Assembly: GCF_000512585.2 (NCBI RefSeq)
Contig: NC_089246.1
Coordinates: 806,001 to 870,000 of the forward strand
DNA from: Kwoniella bestiolae CBS 10118
Lineage: Eukaryota; Basidiomycota; Tremellomycetes; Tremellales; Cryptococcaceae
Reading direction: 5' to 3'
DNA length: 64,000 nt
Shown: positions 1 through 10,217 of the stretch, in pieces
How the letters are laid out: every line of letters starts with the position of its first letter
Numbering within the stretch: position 1 is the stretch's first letter
The notes under the pieces: model-generated
What the model saw: the letters and a program-made list of their open reading frames with translations, nothing else
What the model was told of the DNA's origin: nothing
Databases searched by the model: none
Program-made: the position numbers and the translations under genes

Positions 1-233
1 TGATATGTGCCAGAATTGTTGAACAAGATAGTTCCTGTGGAATACAGTATGTCTTAGATCAGGGGAATGTAGGTAGGGAGGTTAGTATTGCGCAATTATC
101 AATATCAAGTCACCATCAGACCGAAAGACCTGGCGCAGCATCAACATCAACATCAGTACCCTTTCCTCAACATGACCAACATGCATGCAAATATCAATCA
201 ATCTATTGATCTACGTTCCTGACTGATCGTCCA

Positions 234-2002
234 TCATGAAAACACCCATTTCCCCAAAGTCATGAGCATCCCCATCAACGCCGCACCGGCCACTCCTGCT
301 AGTGCCATGTCTCTTTCCTGCGATGGCTGAGTAATGGAGTTTAGGTAAGGAGGTAATCCATCTATGTGGGTTTTGAATATCGGCTCGAGTATCGGTGTGG
401 TGGGTGGAAGAGGGACAAGAGTATCCAAAGGTGGAGTAGCCAATTCGATGAGTATTGGTGTATCCTTCACCTTTTCCATGGGTGATATCACCTCTTCTGT
501 AGATGCTATCTCCTCTACTTTCGTATCAGGAGCCATTTGAGTGGCAAGGGGATAGACCATCTCCAGATCCCCAACCGTCACATTCCCCCTGACAGTCCCC
601 TCATGAATCTGACTTTCCAGTCCCCTCAAACCACTCTCAACTTGACGCATCATATCGCTCATCCGTTCCTCCAGCTTATTCACCAGTCGTTTCCTCTTCC
701 AAGGCTCCACAATCACTATCGCCCCCAAAAATATGATAGCATTAAGCGCCAGACCCAATAAGTTTGCATAGGTAGATACCGAGCGTATCTTGTCCGACCA
801 GACTTGCTCTTCATGATACCTTTGCAAGATCGTTTGCATAAGCTCGTTGAATGCTTTGTCCACTTTCAACTCTTTCTCCTTCATCTCGTCTGATGTTCTG
901 GCGACGGCGTGGGAGGATGAATGGTCTTGGCGGACTAGGTGGGTGAAGCGCAGCACGTCGGAATCGTCCCATGAGTGTTTACGTTCGAGGAGGGAGTTGA
1001 CATCTCGCTGGGCGTTGGAACGGAGGGAGACGGCTTCGTCGTAGGCTGATTTGGCGGAACGGGCGGATTCACGCAGTTTTTGGAGATTGTCCTCTATTAC
1101 ATGACGATATGAATAAAGTCAGTGCATACTGCTCTTTTGTGATTTAGAAGTGTCATTTTCGATGGGTGCCTAGTATAGGCTTTGCATGTACAACAAGAGA
1201 AGCGAGGACAGAGGAAGAGGATACACATCCTAGTCAGCAGGGATGGACGGCTTCACTCACCCTTCTCAAACACCAGCCCCTTCAGCCTCTCCACCTCCTT
1301 ATACCCCGTCATCTCATTCACCTTCAGCCCCAAATCCATCAGACTCTTCTGCGCATCTTTGGCAACCCTCTTGGAATGCTGCAGGACAGTGGTGGACCAT
1401 TCGGTCATGCGTTCGCGAACTTCTGGTGGGATGGATATGGACGTGGGTATTCTTGGTGAGTATGATGACGAATATGAATTGGATGTATCGTTGGACTTGA
1501 GCGAAGGGCCTGAGGAAGTTGATGAGGTAAATGAAGGAATGGTAGGATGATTAGGTTCGGATGGAGTGTCAGATGATGGACCAATATTCTGTGGAGTTTG
1601 GTTTATACCGGAGGGATCCGATGAGGTCGAGTCGTTTTCTGTTATATTGCCTCCAGCTGTTGAGCCTGTACCGGTGAACGAAGTTGAGCTGGTAGCTATA
1701 TTTTCAGGTATAGGTAAACCTCCCTCTCTACCTCCTTCTGTTTCAATCCTTGTCGTTGACGGTGGAGGAGGTAGGTTCCATACATCGTCGACAACTTCCT
1801 CCGCCTTCTTCTTCTCTGAGCTGGGTAGAGGTGAGTTCGTACTGGACCATCTACGCGGTATAGATGAGGGTTGATAAGAATAGACAGGAGAAAGGAGGAA
1901 GGGCCGTTTGACAGAGGAAGGTTGAAGGCATCGTGCTATGGATGAAGGACCAGGACCAGCGAGGGCTGTTGAGATGATTGGAAAGACATGGCGGTGGGCC
2001 AT
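234..2002 (-). CDS. SHE9: SHE9/MDM33-like mitochondrial inner-membrane protein
   Basis: Two exons, complement(234..1093, 1261..2002), with a GTGAGT donor just below 1261 and a TAG acceptor at 1096-1094; the model closes at 533 residues. The start at 2002 gives a mitochondrial-type N-terminus: basic and Ser-rich, few acidic residues, ending near RRWSS. A Ser/Thr/Pro-rich linker follows. The conserved block spans the splice junction, with helical heptad-like stretches and the signature around NAQRDVNSLLERKHSW and RFTHLVRQDH, then a transmembrane segment (YANLLGLALNAIIFLGAIVIV) and a short C-terminal hydrophobic tail. This matches the She9/Mdm33 family, which acts at the mitochondrial inner membrane and influences its morphology. 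An upstream in-frame Met at 2203 exists but lacks presequence character. The assignment rests on recognised family motifs, not a search. Confidence 0.85.
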
Positions 2003-2963
2003 TGAGATCTGCTTGGAACTTCTGAGATGCTGAGGTGATGTGATCAAGTTAACGATATCTGTCACAGTCAATGAAGAAGCCGACAAGGACATTTGATTTC
2101 CTTCGAGAGTCACAGAGTGGAGGAAGGGAGGATGACACGTGGAGCGCGCGTTTAAACCCGGCCGAGCAGCGCCACGAAATAAGTCATCCATCCAAGAAAC
2201 CATAAAGGTCTGCTCTACCCTTATAAGTCATAATGGTTTGCTCGCATACTTACACTAGCAAGCCGCAGAAAGCATCAACGTCTGCTATACATCTAGGTGG
2301 ATATCACCCTCTACTCCTCATCAGCGCATTGAACAATGAACAATGAAAAGAGAAGTTGAGATCGCCTCGAGGTCATAGCTTACCAGTCTCATTTTCAGGT
2401 ACGATCAACTAATCAGCCTTGATTGTGTATGAAACAAAGTCCTTTGTTCACCTTGGATTCATGTCAAATCCGGACCATACACGAGGCAGACAATCAGATG
2501 AATCGTCGCATTTCTCAAACCATGATACAATCACATGTTTCATGCACAAGACGATGTTTTACTGAGGCTGACTGCAGCTCTCGCGAAGGCTACCAATTGA
2601 AGACGCGTAAATTGGAAGAAGTGGTGTGATGATGATGGTAAGAAGGGAAGAAACACCTTGATCATTCCTTGTGTCTTGTGTATCTTGTGACGAACGTATG
2701 GATCTAGGCGATGACCGACAGTCAGTCTGATGGCAAATGAATTCTGACTCACAATCCATCAAACCTTTTCATCCCGTCAGCTTACAATCATCTTCAAACC
2801 TTTTTGTTCTTCCTCTTTATATTCACATCCCAACTCCCTATTGTCATTGCACTCATTACAAAACATTCTCTCATTGTTCATTCGTCACTCTAAAGCTGCC
2901 CACCAATGACCTGCATTCACCCCTCACAAGCTAAATACCCTTCACTCCCCAGTCGAAATCGAG
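2003..2963. other. Divergent intergenic region, no gene seen
   Basis: This lies between the SHE9-like gene (-) and the next gene (+). Short ORFs here on both strands lack homology or splice logic. A CT-rich stretch at about 2790-2960 precedes the right-hand start codon, as is common in basidiomycete promoters. Confidence 0.5.
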
Positions 2964-3959
2964 ATGATGCACTTCACCAACTCTCGCCACCGACCACTCC
3001 CACTCACTATCCCCTCATCTGAACCTTTCCACCCAACATCCACAGACAACCTTCTCCCAGCTGAACGATCATTCACTCCAGACCCCACGTCAAATGGTCT
3101 GAGCCGTCGTAAATCGATCCTCAAAATACCCAAAATGGATATAACATGGGACGAATCCCATGTCACTCCCAATCGACCCAATACTCCCAATCCCAAGAAA
3201 CTCCAAAAATCATACAAACCCCAACCCACCAAGGGAGTACGATTCACCCCATCAACTCAAGGCGAGGGATTGCCGGGTATCACCATCAATCATGGTCTGC
3301 CTACTCCAGACCCTACTCCCGAGAAGGACAAAGACAAGAAGGTAAAGAAGAAACCATCCTGGATGCACTGGCCCTTCCAATCAACCTCTAATCAAGCCCC
3401 GACCGGATCCTATCAAGATTTTCCCAAAGGCAGTCGTCTCCCCACAACAAGAGATACCCCCTCACCGACCGGATCAGATTGTTCATGGCACCACCACGCC
3501 TCTTACTTCCCCGAATATACTCCCATCTATCCCAAACCCCCTACGACTGTTTCTCCATCTCTCTATCCCTTGAGCGCGGCCGAACTGCAGGCACAAGAAC
3601 ATTCGAGGAAAGTCGGTCATTCCGTCGTGGTGCATTATCCGATGTTACCTTCCTGGGCGGAATACGGCGGTCAAGCAGATAAATCCAAGAATGGCTGGCA
3701 ATCTACCACTGGCCGATTAGCACCGGGATGGAATGGGTACGGATGGACGGGCGATAATCTCCCGAAGGGGGAGTTGACTTTTGGGAAACCTGCGCCTGCG
3801 GGTGAGCCGTTGGAGGGAGCGAAGAAGAAGAAAAAGAAGAAGAAGAAGGGTGGTGGTGGTGGTGGTGGTGGAGGCGGCGGGGGAGCCGGAGGAGGTGGTG
3901 GAGATGATGAGGAGGAGGAGGGTGGAGATGGTGAGGGAGGGGATGAAGAGGGTGGGTAG
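2964..3959 (+). CDS. Disordered protein with SILK and RVxF PP1-docking motifs
   Basis: Intronless 331-residue ORF, unusual in this intron-rich window. It is rich in Pro, Ser and Thr with no recognised fold. Residues 48-54 read RRKSILK, matching the SILK docking motif, and residues 90-94 read KGVRF, matching RVxF. In that order and spacing these are the two sites by which regulators such as inhibitor-2 bind protein phosphatase 1. A second Met follows the first, so the start is ambiguous by one codon. The C-terminus is extreme low complexity: nine or so lysines, then a poly-Gly run, then a Glu/Asp/Gly tail, encoded by AAG and GGT/GGA repeats at about 3820-3955 that are likely length-variable. 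No family was recognised; a PP1 regulatory role is inference from motifs alone. Confidence 0.7.
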   Translation: MMHFTNSRHRPLPLTIPSSEPFHPTSTDNLLPAERSFTPDPTSNGLSRRKSILKIPKMDITWDESHVTPNRPNTPNPKKLQKSYKPQPTKGVRFTPSTQGEGLPGITINHGLPTPDPTPEKDKDKKVKKKPSWMHWPFQSTSNQAPTGSYQDFPKGSRLPTTRDTPSPTGSDCSWHHHASYFPEYTPIYPKPPTTVSPSLYPLSAAELQAQEHSRKVGHSVVVHYPMLPSWAEYGGQADKSKNGWQSTTGRLAPGWNGYGWTGDNLPKGELTFGKPAPAGEPLEGAKKKKKKKKKGGGGGGGGGGGGAGGGGGDDEEEEGGDGEGGDEEGG

Positions 3960-4749
3960 ATATCTGGAGTTATGTTGGATGAGGGATCTGGATGGGTATG
4001 GAAGCTCAACCATCAGCCAGCCATGTTTCAAGTTGAATCTGGGAAGGAGCAGAGTGATTGAGAGTGTACATAGAACGGTATGCATTGATATGAGACCATA
4101 AATTTAGTTTATGCTAGTTCCCTTTGGCCGACAGCGGTCCGAGCGGCGGTAGGCTTTGAGTTACCTCATTACCTGGTTTTCAAGCGGTACGACCCACTGA
4201 AAGTGAGGATCTTCCGAAGGTAGTTTCTCTCAGGTGTAGTCCATCAATTATTCACTAAACGATCTGTGCCCTCTTTTGTGCCTGTTTCAAAGATAAGTCT
4301 ATCAAGCTAATGATCATGCATTCGCCCCTTCATCCAAAATGCTTGTGCTGATTAAGCTATCCTTTGTTTATTTTCCATTTCAAGAATGATGACCGAGACC
4401 GATGGTTCTGGATTATCGTGTCAAAGGCAACTGTGTAAATTAGGTTTATGATTGAAAAGAAGAGCGAAAGATGATCATCTCTTGTCCTTTCTATCACCTA
4501 TCACTCCGTCCCTTTTCGACTGACTTTGTTCAGATCCCTTACCCCTTACTCCCTTTCATACTCACCTGCCAGCATATGGCGATTATTCGTTCCTTGGGAT
4601 AATACTGTCTTTACGGATAAAACAAAAACAAGAAACAGTAAGTCAGCTTGAACGACCTTGAGTAGCGTACGCCCAAGCTGCATCATCATTCGTTTGGTTG
4701 AGCACAATCGAGTGTAAATTCCATCAGACTCTCAAGCTAGAAGACAAAG
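3960..4749. other. Intergenic region, no gene seen
   Basis: This holds the 3' side of the disordered-protein gene and the promoter of the chitinase. No convincing ORF, RNA gene or repeat was found. Confidence 0.5.
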
Positions 4750-7475
4750 ATGTTCGGCCTCTTCAAAGTCCTGTTCGGGATAGTACCATTTCTAAGCTAC
4801 GCCGCTGGGGCGGCAGTCCCTACGGACAGAAGTTGTAGAGCTTGCGACACGAAGACTTGGTCGGGGTATAGGAATGTGGGATATTTCGTGAGTGCTGCGT
4901 TGGTTAACGCCTTTATTGGGAGAACCACGGTCTGAAAACCATGCAGTGCATGGGGTTTTGTTCCGAAACCCAATCCAATTTGTCTTTTGAGATATGGGCT
5001 CACATGCTGATTGATAACTCTTGAATTCGGATGTGGCACTGAAAGACAAATTGGGGTATTTACGATCCCCAGAATTACCTGGTCACCAACATAACCGTTC
5101 AGGACTTCACGCACATCAATTACGCGTTTGCGAATGTCGATCCTGATAATGGGACTGTATATCTGGATGATTCCGAGGCAGATCATCAGGTGAGTGTGCT
5201 GTGCGAAAGACACCCCTACCTGTATACAGTCGATGAGCTGAGGATTAGAGGTAATGACTTTGGCATTATAGTTCGAATATCCCGGTGACGATCTCGAAGA
5301 GGAGGGGAATAACCTTTATGGGAATTTGAAGCAGCTTTATCTGTTGAAGAAGCAAAACAGGTAAGCGAGTTGTGTGTGATCACCTCCCCTCATCCTTCTA
5401 CAGGTCCAGGCGTGACCTTTGACTAGGTCCGAGGAGGATGTAAGAGGTCACACTCAACAGAATCAGGGGATCGTTGATATCACACATTGTTTATCACTCA
5501 GACATCTGAAAACCCTTCTTGCAATCGGGGGATGGACATACTCACCCGTAAGAGCAACATCCCTTTTGAGCAAGCGCGCACCAAATCGGCTGGACTGACC
5601 GCTGAAGATAATTCGCAGAACTTCGCCAATATCGTCGATGCCCAATGGAGAGAAACTTTTGTCAATACTTCTGGATCTATCTTGAACGGTTTCGGGTTTG
5701 ACGGACTGGACATCGACTTTGGTGAGATTCTTACAATTTATCTCCGTATCTTCCTCATATCATCATCTAGGATACCTGTGCTGACTCTTCTATGTGACCA
5801 TATGTCGTGCCTTGTATTAGAGTAGTAAGTCCCCTGGATCATCCTTCCAACTTCTGGCGTAAGCTGATAAGAGTTGATCTGACTACAATCCCGAAGGCGA
5901 ACAAGGTCCTGCCTTGAGTGAATTGCTCAAGTCGCTGAGGGGCGAGCTAGATCAGACTGCTGTACGCAACGGTGGTGGCTATTACGAACTTACAGTAAGT
6001 CTAGGTCTATCTCCCCCTTCGCTCAGCTTGCAGCTGCTAACTGGCCTGGTAGGCAGCTGTGGGATGCGGTGTCACCGGATGGGGAGGACTAGATACCAAG
6101 GGGATGGACAGGGTAAGACCTGATCGAGATTAAATCGCGGTCGACCTATTCTACAAGAGCGCGCTGATCATATTTACGTATCAAACAGTATCTCGACTTC
6201 TGGAATCTTATGGCGTACGATGTAAGATTTTTTCCTGGCTCGTCGTAGTCTTTGTTTTGACGCTGTTGTCAAATGTGGGACAGTTCTCTGGAGACTGGAC
6301 GCCGACCGCTTTGCCCGCATCTAACCTATACAAAGACCCGAATCCAGCGAACGATCAGAATGCTTCTGGCTCTCAGTGTGTCGAGCATTACCTCGCGGAG
6401 GGCATTGACTCCAGAAAATTGAATCTCGGTATGTGTGAGAGTCTACTCTTGTGTACTAATCGAGTCTTCCCGCTAATTCCATTATTGATTCTTGTGGCAT
6501 TGTTACTGTAGGTATGCCACTTTACGGTACTGGATTCAACGGTACACAAGGGACGTGGACCAATTGGACCGGTACGTTCAAACATGACAACAGACCTCAC
6601 GTCATGTACTAAATAAGCTGACGGGGATGACTGAACAGATATCGGTGGAGGAGATTATGATCAGCCCGGAAACTACGATATCAAGCATCTCCCTCTGGAT
6701 GGAGCAGTGATGTTTTATAACAAATCTCTAGGCTCGGTGTGGAGCTATGACAAGTCAGTTGCGGTTACCCTCCCCCTCTCGACATATCGAAGTATGCTGA
6801 TTGGCCGTCACGATAGCTCGACAGGACACGTCGTATCCTTTGATACTCCTCGTCTGGGGTTGGAAAAGGCCAAGTTCATCATGAAGCATCAACTGGGCGG
6901 TATGATGTACTGGTCGATCGACCAGGATTTCAGCAGACTCCAAGCGGACGATAAGCCCACTGATAGAATTTGGCCTGGTATCTGGGATAGGTTGAAGGGC
7001 TATTGTAGGAAATGGAACTATGGGAAGGTGAAGGGCATGGCGTTCACTCACATACAAAAACGATCCATGAAAACCGAATCGGTGGAAAGCGGGTATGCAG
7101 GGGGGTGGCAAGACTGGGATATCTGGGGAGAATGGGATAATTTGAAACAATGGAGATTGCACCTCGATGATGGCATCTGCCTGAATATCGGGTATAGTCT
7201 AGTCGATACGGTCGTGACTGCTTTTGAGAAGTACGGAGGTGGGTTGGAGAAGACAAAGAATAATTTGAATTATCCTAATTCTCGTAAGTCACATAGCAAT
7301 TAAGGGATCATCCCAAACATCTCGAAGGCGAGAAGGAGATGAAAGCTGATTATCCTATTCGCAGAGTATGATAATGTTCGTAAAGGTATGCCTTGATCAG
7401 CTCGCACCTTGAGATGACAGTAACAGCGGATGGACGATTACGGCTGGCTTCATAGATTTTAACACACCGTTATAA
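4750..7475 (+). CDS. Secreted GH18 chitinase, 15-exon model
   Basis: Glycoside hydrolase family 18 enzyme that would cleave beta-1,4 bonds of wall chitin with retention. It starts with a signal peptide (hydrophobic core FKVLFGIVPFLSYAAGA). The family landmarks appear in order across exons: GYFTNWGIY, HINYAFANV, LLAIGGWTYSP, FDGLDIDF then E-Y-P, FWNLMAYDFSGDW, LGMPLYG, VSFDTP and GGMMYWSIDQD, then about 110 residues of C-terminal extension without a recognised binding module. Exons: 4750-4887, 5046-5189, 5272-5360, 5502-5547, 5619-5721, 5821-5824, 5889-5994, 6053-6112, 6189-6221, 6284-6428, 6512-6571, 6639-6753, 6817-7283, 7365-7385, 7456-7475, giving 516 residues. The sixth exon is only 4 nt and supplies the catalytic Glu codon; the intron after it ends in AA rather than AG (see findings). 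The last two tiny exons are less certain. Confidence 0.88.
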
Positions 7476-8044
7476 CGGTCAGGAAGATAATGTAATTGTT
7501 ACCGTACCCTACAACCGACACAGGTGTTCAGGCTAGGACATTGCTGCGCATGTGTTATGTACCCTAGATACTTCTTCTCTTGTCGTGTTGTAAGGCGGTC
7601 CATTTCATATTGTGTTTGAGCGTAATATCACGTTCGTCTCCTTCTCAGAGCATAGCGCATTATGTCATTGAAGGCCAAGTCTTAAGGTGCTTCGCATGCT
7701 TTGCATGTAAGGATCGTCATGGCTAGCTCGGTTCATAATCGGGTAGAGACCGAGAGAGGGGACCCAGAGTAGCAGGTTGTCTAGACCTTGATACACTGAT
7801 GGTGACTCAAAGGAACGACAGGGGGCATGATATTCTTTGAAGATGAGATCATACTGGGAAGCAATGTGGATCCCTTGTTGTTCTGATAGCTCAGCTGGTC
7901 TACTGTACCAGGCTACAAGGTATAAGAAGCAGGCCTTGGCGTGCTTTCTTGATTCAGGCTTTACAACCATCTGAACAAGCTTAACTTATAGGTCGATTTG
8001 CTCTGTTGGTACTCAGCTCCACACACTGTACTATCTCAGTTGAC
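7476..8044. other. Intergenic region at the left edge of the accessory block
   Basis: The only long ORF here (7665-7970, minus) lacks recognisable motifs or splice logic. No gene is called. Confidence 0.45.
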
Positions 8045-9205
8045 ATGTCTCATTCACAATCCTATCAGCATTCTTCGGGATCAGCTTCAAGTTCCGGGCA
8101 GATGAGCGGCATCCCCTCGCCTACATCTTCCGCATATCCAACAACCCAGGGTCCCTTGCCCATCGATCTGCTAGACCCGGAAACGAGGCGACCGATCAAA
8201 AAAGCTACCCACTTGATCTTCCGAGATGCCTATGCGTCAACGTCTGTCGATGCCCTTCGAAGAATTTCCGACAGCTTCGTTAGAGAGGTGAAATCTAGAA
8301 ACCCAGAAATGTGCAACAAAGCGATCAAGCTGTTAATCCAGACTGAGAGTGGCGACTCCCCGTCGGAGGGGGGTAAGCCATTCCCTGATGCTGATGAGGA
8401 CGCATTCCTCCAAAGGCATTTTTGTGAGGGTTTGACAGAGATGTCAAAAGATCAAATCTTCAATGATGTCAGTAAAATCATAGCAAATAGATTTTTCACT
8501 GCACCCGCTTTACAGGGATCTCAACTTTGCGAAACATTCTTGGACCCCTCCTCGTTTGTTGTCGCAAGGAAGCAGTTTACCCCTACGATCAGCATGAATC
8601 ACCCGACGTCTCCCTATCGCATGACAGACACAGTCGAAGGAGCTCAAAAGAATCTGGGGAGGGGATATAGATTGACTTACGATTGGTCGGATCAACCTCG
8701 TTCTGCCAATCCCGTACACAAATACCACCGACTATGTTTCGATCCTTCTAGCTCCATTAACCAGGTCTTTGGAAAACTTGAAGCGGGGGATTCATCAAGA
8801 ATCGTGGAGTCTCTTGTCGATTCCGTTCCCGGGGCAATCAGGACCCTGAGGGAGACCGATAGCAGGTGGGGTGACCCTTCGATTAATGCGATGAACAAGA
8901 TGGAAGATCAAGCGTCTCAAGAATGGCTGAAAGAGGCGCTAAGAGATCAGGTCAGTCATGATTACTCTGATATGCTCCTCGACAGACGAGACTCCGGCAT
9001 ATTCGGGATGCATAGCGCGGGCGGACTGTATTTCACAGCCAATCTGAGCGAAGGGAGCGACCGAGGTCCGGACATCTGGTTACATTATGCAGACAGTAAC
9101 GCGACGGAAGACCACGAAGATTGGCTGTCCAACGTGAGTCTCTTAACCAGTTACAATCTAAGCCGAATAGCAGGAAATTGTCCGGAATCCAAGCTTTCAA
9201 AGTAG
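8045..9205 (+). CDS. Orphan family member 1 (P1)
   Basis: Single-exon ORF; the Met at 8045 is chosen over 8006 because it opens a plain Ser-rich, Gln-containing N-terminus. It gives 386 residues, with no signal peptide or membrane segment, so probably cytosolic or nuclear. I do not recognise the family. It aligns by eye with P2 (10.2 kb) along most of its length: FLQRHFCEGLTEMSKDQI against YLKQNFIEGLSKPSSDHI; GYRLTYDWS against GYKCTYKWS; QEWLKEALRDQVS against NRWLTDALDDDIS; and a C-terminal segment ending IWLHYADSN against LTLTYVDSK. P3 (17.3 kb) and P4 (19.5 kb) look like more distant or degraded copies. It is a neighbour of an aldehyde-dehydrogenase relic and a pair of short-chain dehydrogenases. 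Function unknown. Confidence 0.75.
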   Translation: MSHSQSYQHSSGSASSSGQMSGIPSPTSSAYPTTQGPLPIDLLDPETRRPIKKATHLIFRDAYASTSVDALRRISDSFVREVKSRNPEMCNKAIKLLIQTESGDSPSEGGKPFPDADEDAFLQRHFCEGLTEMSKDQIFNDVSKIIANRFFTAPALQGSQLCETFLDPSSFVVARKQFTPTISMNHPTSPYRMTDTVEGAQKNLGRGYRLTYDWSDQPRSANPVHKYHRLCFDPSSSINQVFGKLEAGDSSRIVESLVDSVPGAIRTLRETDSRWGDPSINAMNKMEDQASQEWLKEALRDQVSHDYSDMLLDRRDSGIFGMHSAGGLYFTANLSEGSDRGPDIWLHYADSNATEDHEDWLSNVSLLTSYNLSRIAGNCPESKLSK

Positions 9206-9649
9206 GGCTATTGCTTGGTTATTAACGAGATTGGGCTGGGGGACGCCAGATAGCCTGCTGTGTGTCAACGAAATGCTACCGTAGTGCGAATAAAGTGTTC
9301 CGTGAATTGGCTGTTATTTTCGCCTCAGAAAGACAGGGTTCTAAAAGTACATCACCTGAGTTGCCACTGGTCAACTACCGTTTTCGCTCTTTTGGCTCTT
9401 GCACTACATCGTCACATTGTTCGTAACACTGACATGGGTATCATCCTCCCTGTATATTCCCAGAAGGACCGGAGCATCATGACCAGCTTGTGTGATACCC
9501 AACCTTCACAAGTGAAATCTGTTACAACGGATTCGTAGTCTATAATAGACTCAAGTTCTATCAACTCCTACACCGACTTGGAAGATGTAACCCTACTATC
9601 CATGCAAGTGGTACAATAAGGTGCATATCGTAAGAGGGGCATAGACCAG
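9206..9649. other. Intergenic region, no gene seen
   Basis: One 92-codon ORF on the plus strand (9260-9538) lacks recognisable motifs. No gene is called. Confidence 0.4.
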
Positions 9650-10183
9650 CTAAGTCGGTATATCTGAAAAACTAGGAGTAACGACCACAGTACGATAGAC
9701 AAGGGAAGCTGTAGTATTCTGCGCCCAAGACTCATGCTCCGATATGCTCTTCAGCCTACTTACGATGAGCCTCGGAGCCTCAAGGGATGAGAGGATATCG
9801 AGATCCATTTCCATTGACTCTGCGATCTTGATCAAGATTCCACCTCGCTTGGAACCTGGGGTGTTAAAGCCCCAGGGGGTATTGAAAGCTACATGAGCTT
9901 GTCTGACGGCTTCGTCGATGTTCTCTGAAACAACCCATACTGAAATAACGATAGAGCCTAGACTCCTAACGGAAGATGGGCTCCAGATGTTTGGTCTTCC
10001 CTCCAATGACAAAGGATAGAGGTATCTGGACTGTACGACCGCACCTGGACAAAGGACTGCATACCGTGTACACAAACCTTCACCGCCACTGAGAGTAAAC
10101 AAATATCCTTCTGAAGCACGTTCAGCAAACCAACTGAATCCTCCATTGCAACTACCATCAAGCCTTTCTACTCGTGCTACCAT
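9650..10183 (-). pseudogene. Truncated aldehyde dehydrogenase relic
   Basis: A long open frame on the minus strand (Met at 10183 or 10303). Within it, positions 9773-9967 encode a stretch with the N-terminal pattern of NAD(P)-dependent aldehyde dehydrogenases: SENIDEAVRQAHVAFNTPWG, then NTPGSKRGGILIKIAESMEM and LDILSSLEA. Family members have the same order: DVD-AV-A-AF, W---TP--RG-LL-KLADL-E and L--LEALDNGK. After SLEA the similarity is lost and the frame stops, so the cofactor-binding and catalytic Glu/Cys regions are absent from the segment. The upstream half of the frame does not resemble the family. Its putative start is about 35 bp from the start of orphan P2 on the other strand. I read it as a gene fragment, not a working enzyme. 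Confidence 0.55.
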
Positions 10184-10217
10184 TAAGTTACGAGGAAACC
10201 GAATCGCCACTCTCAGA

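Noticed and set aside
3671..4009. Minus-strand Pro-rich ORF
   Set aside because: It is the complement of the poly-Lys/Gly/acid tail of the plus-strand protein.
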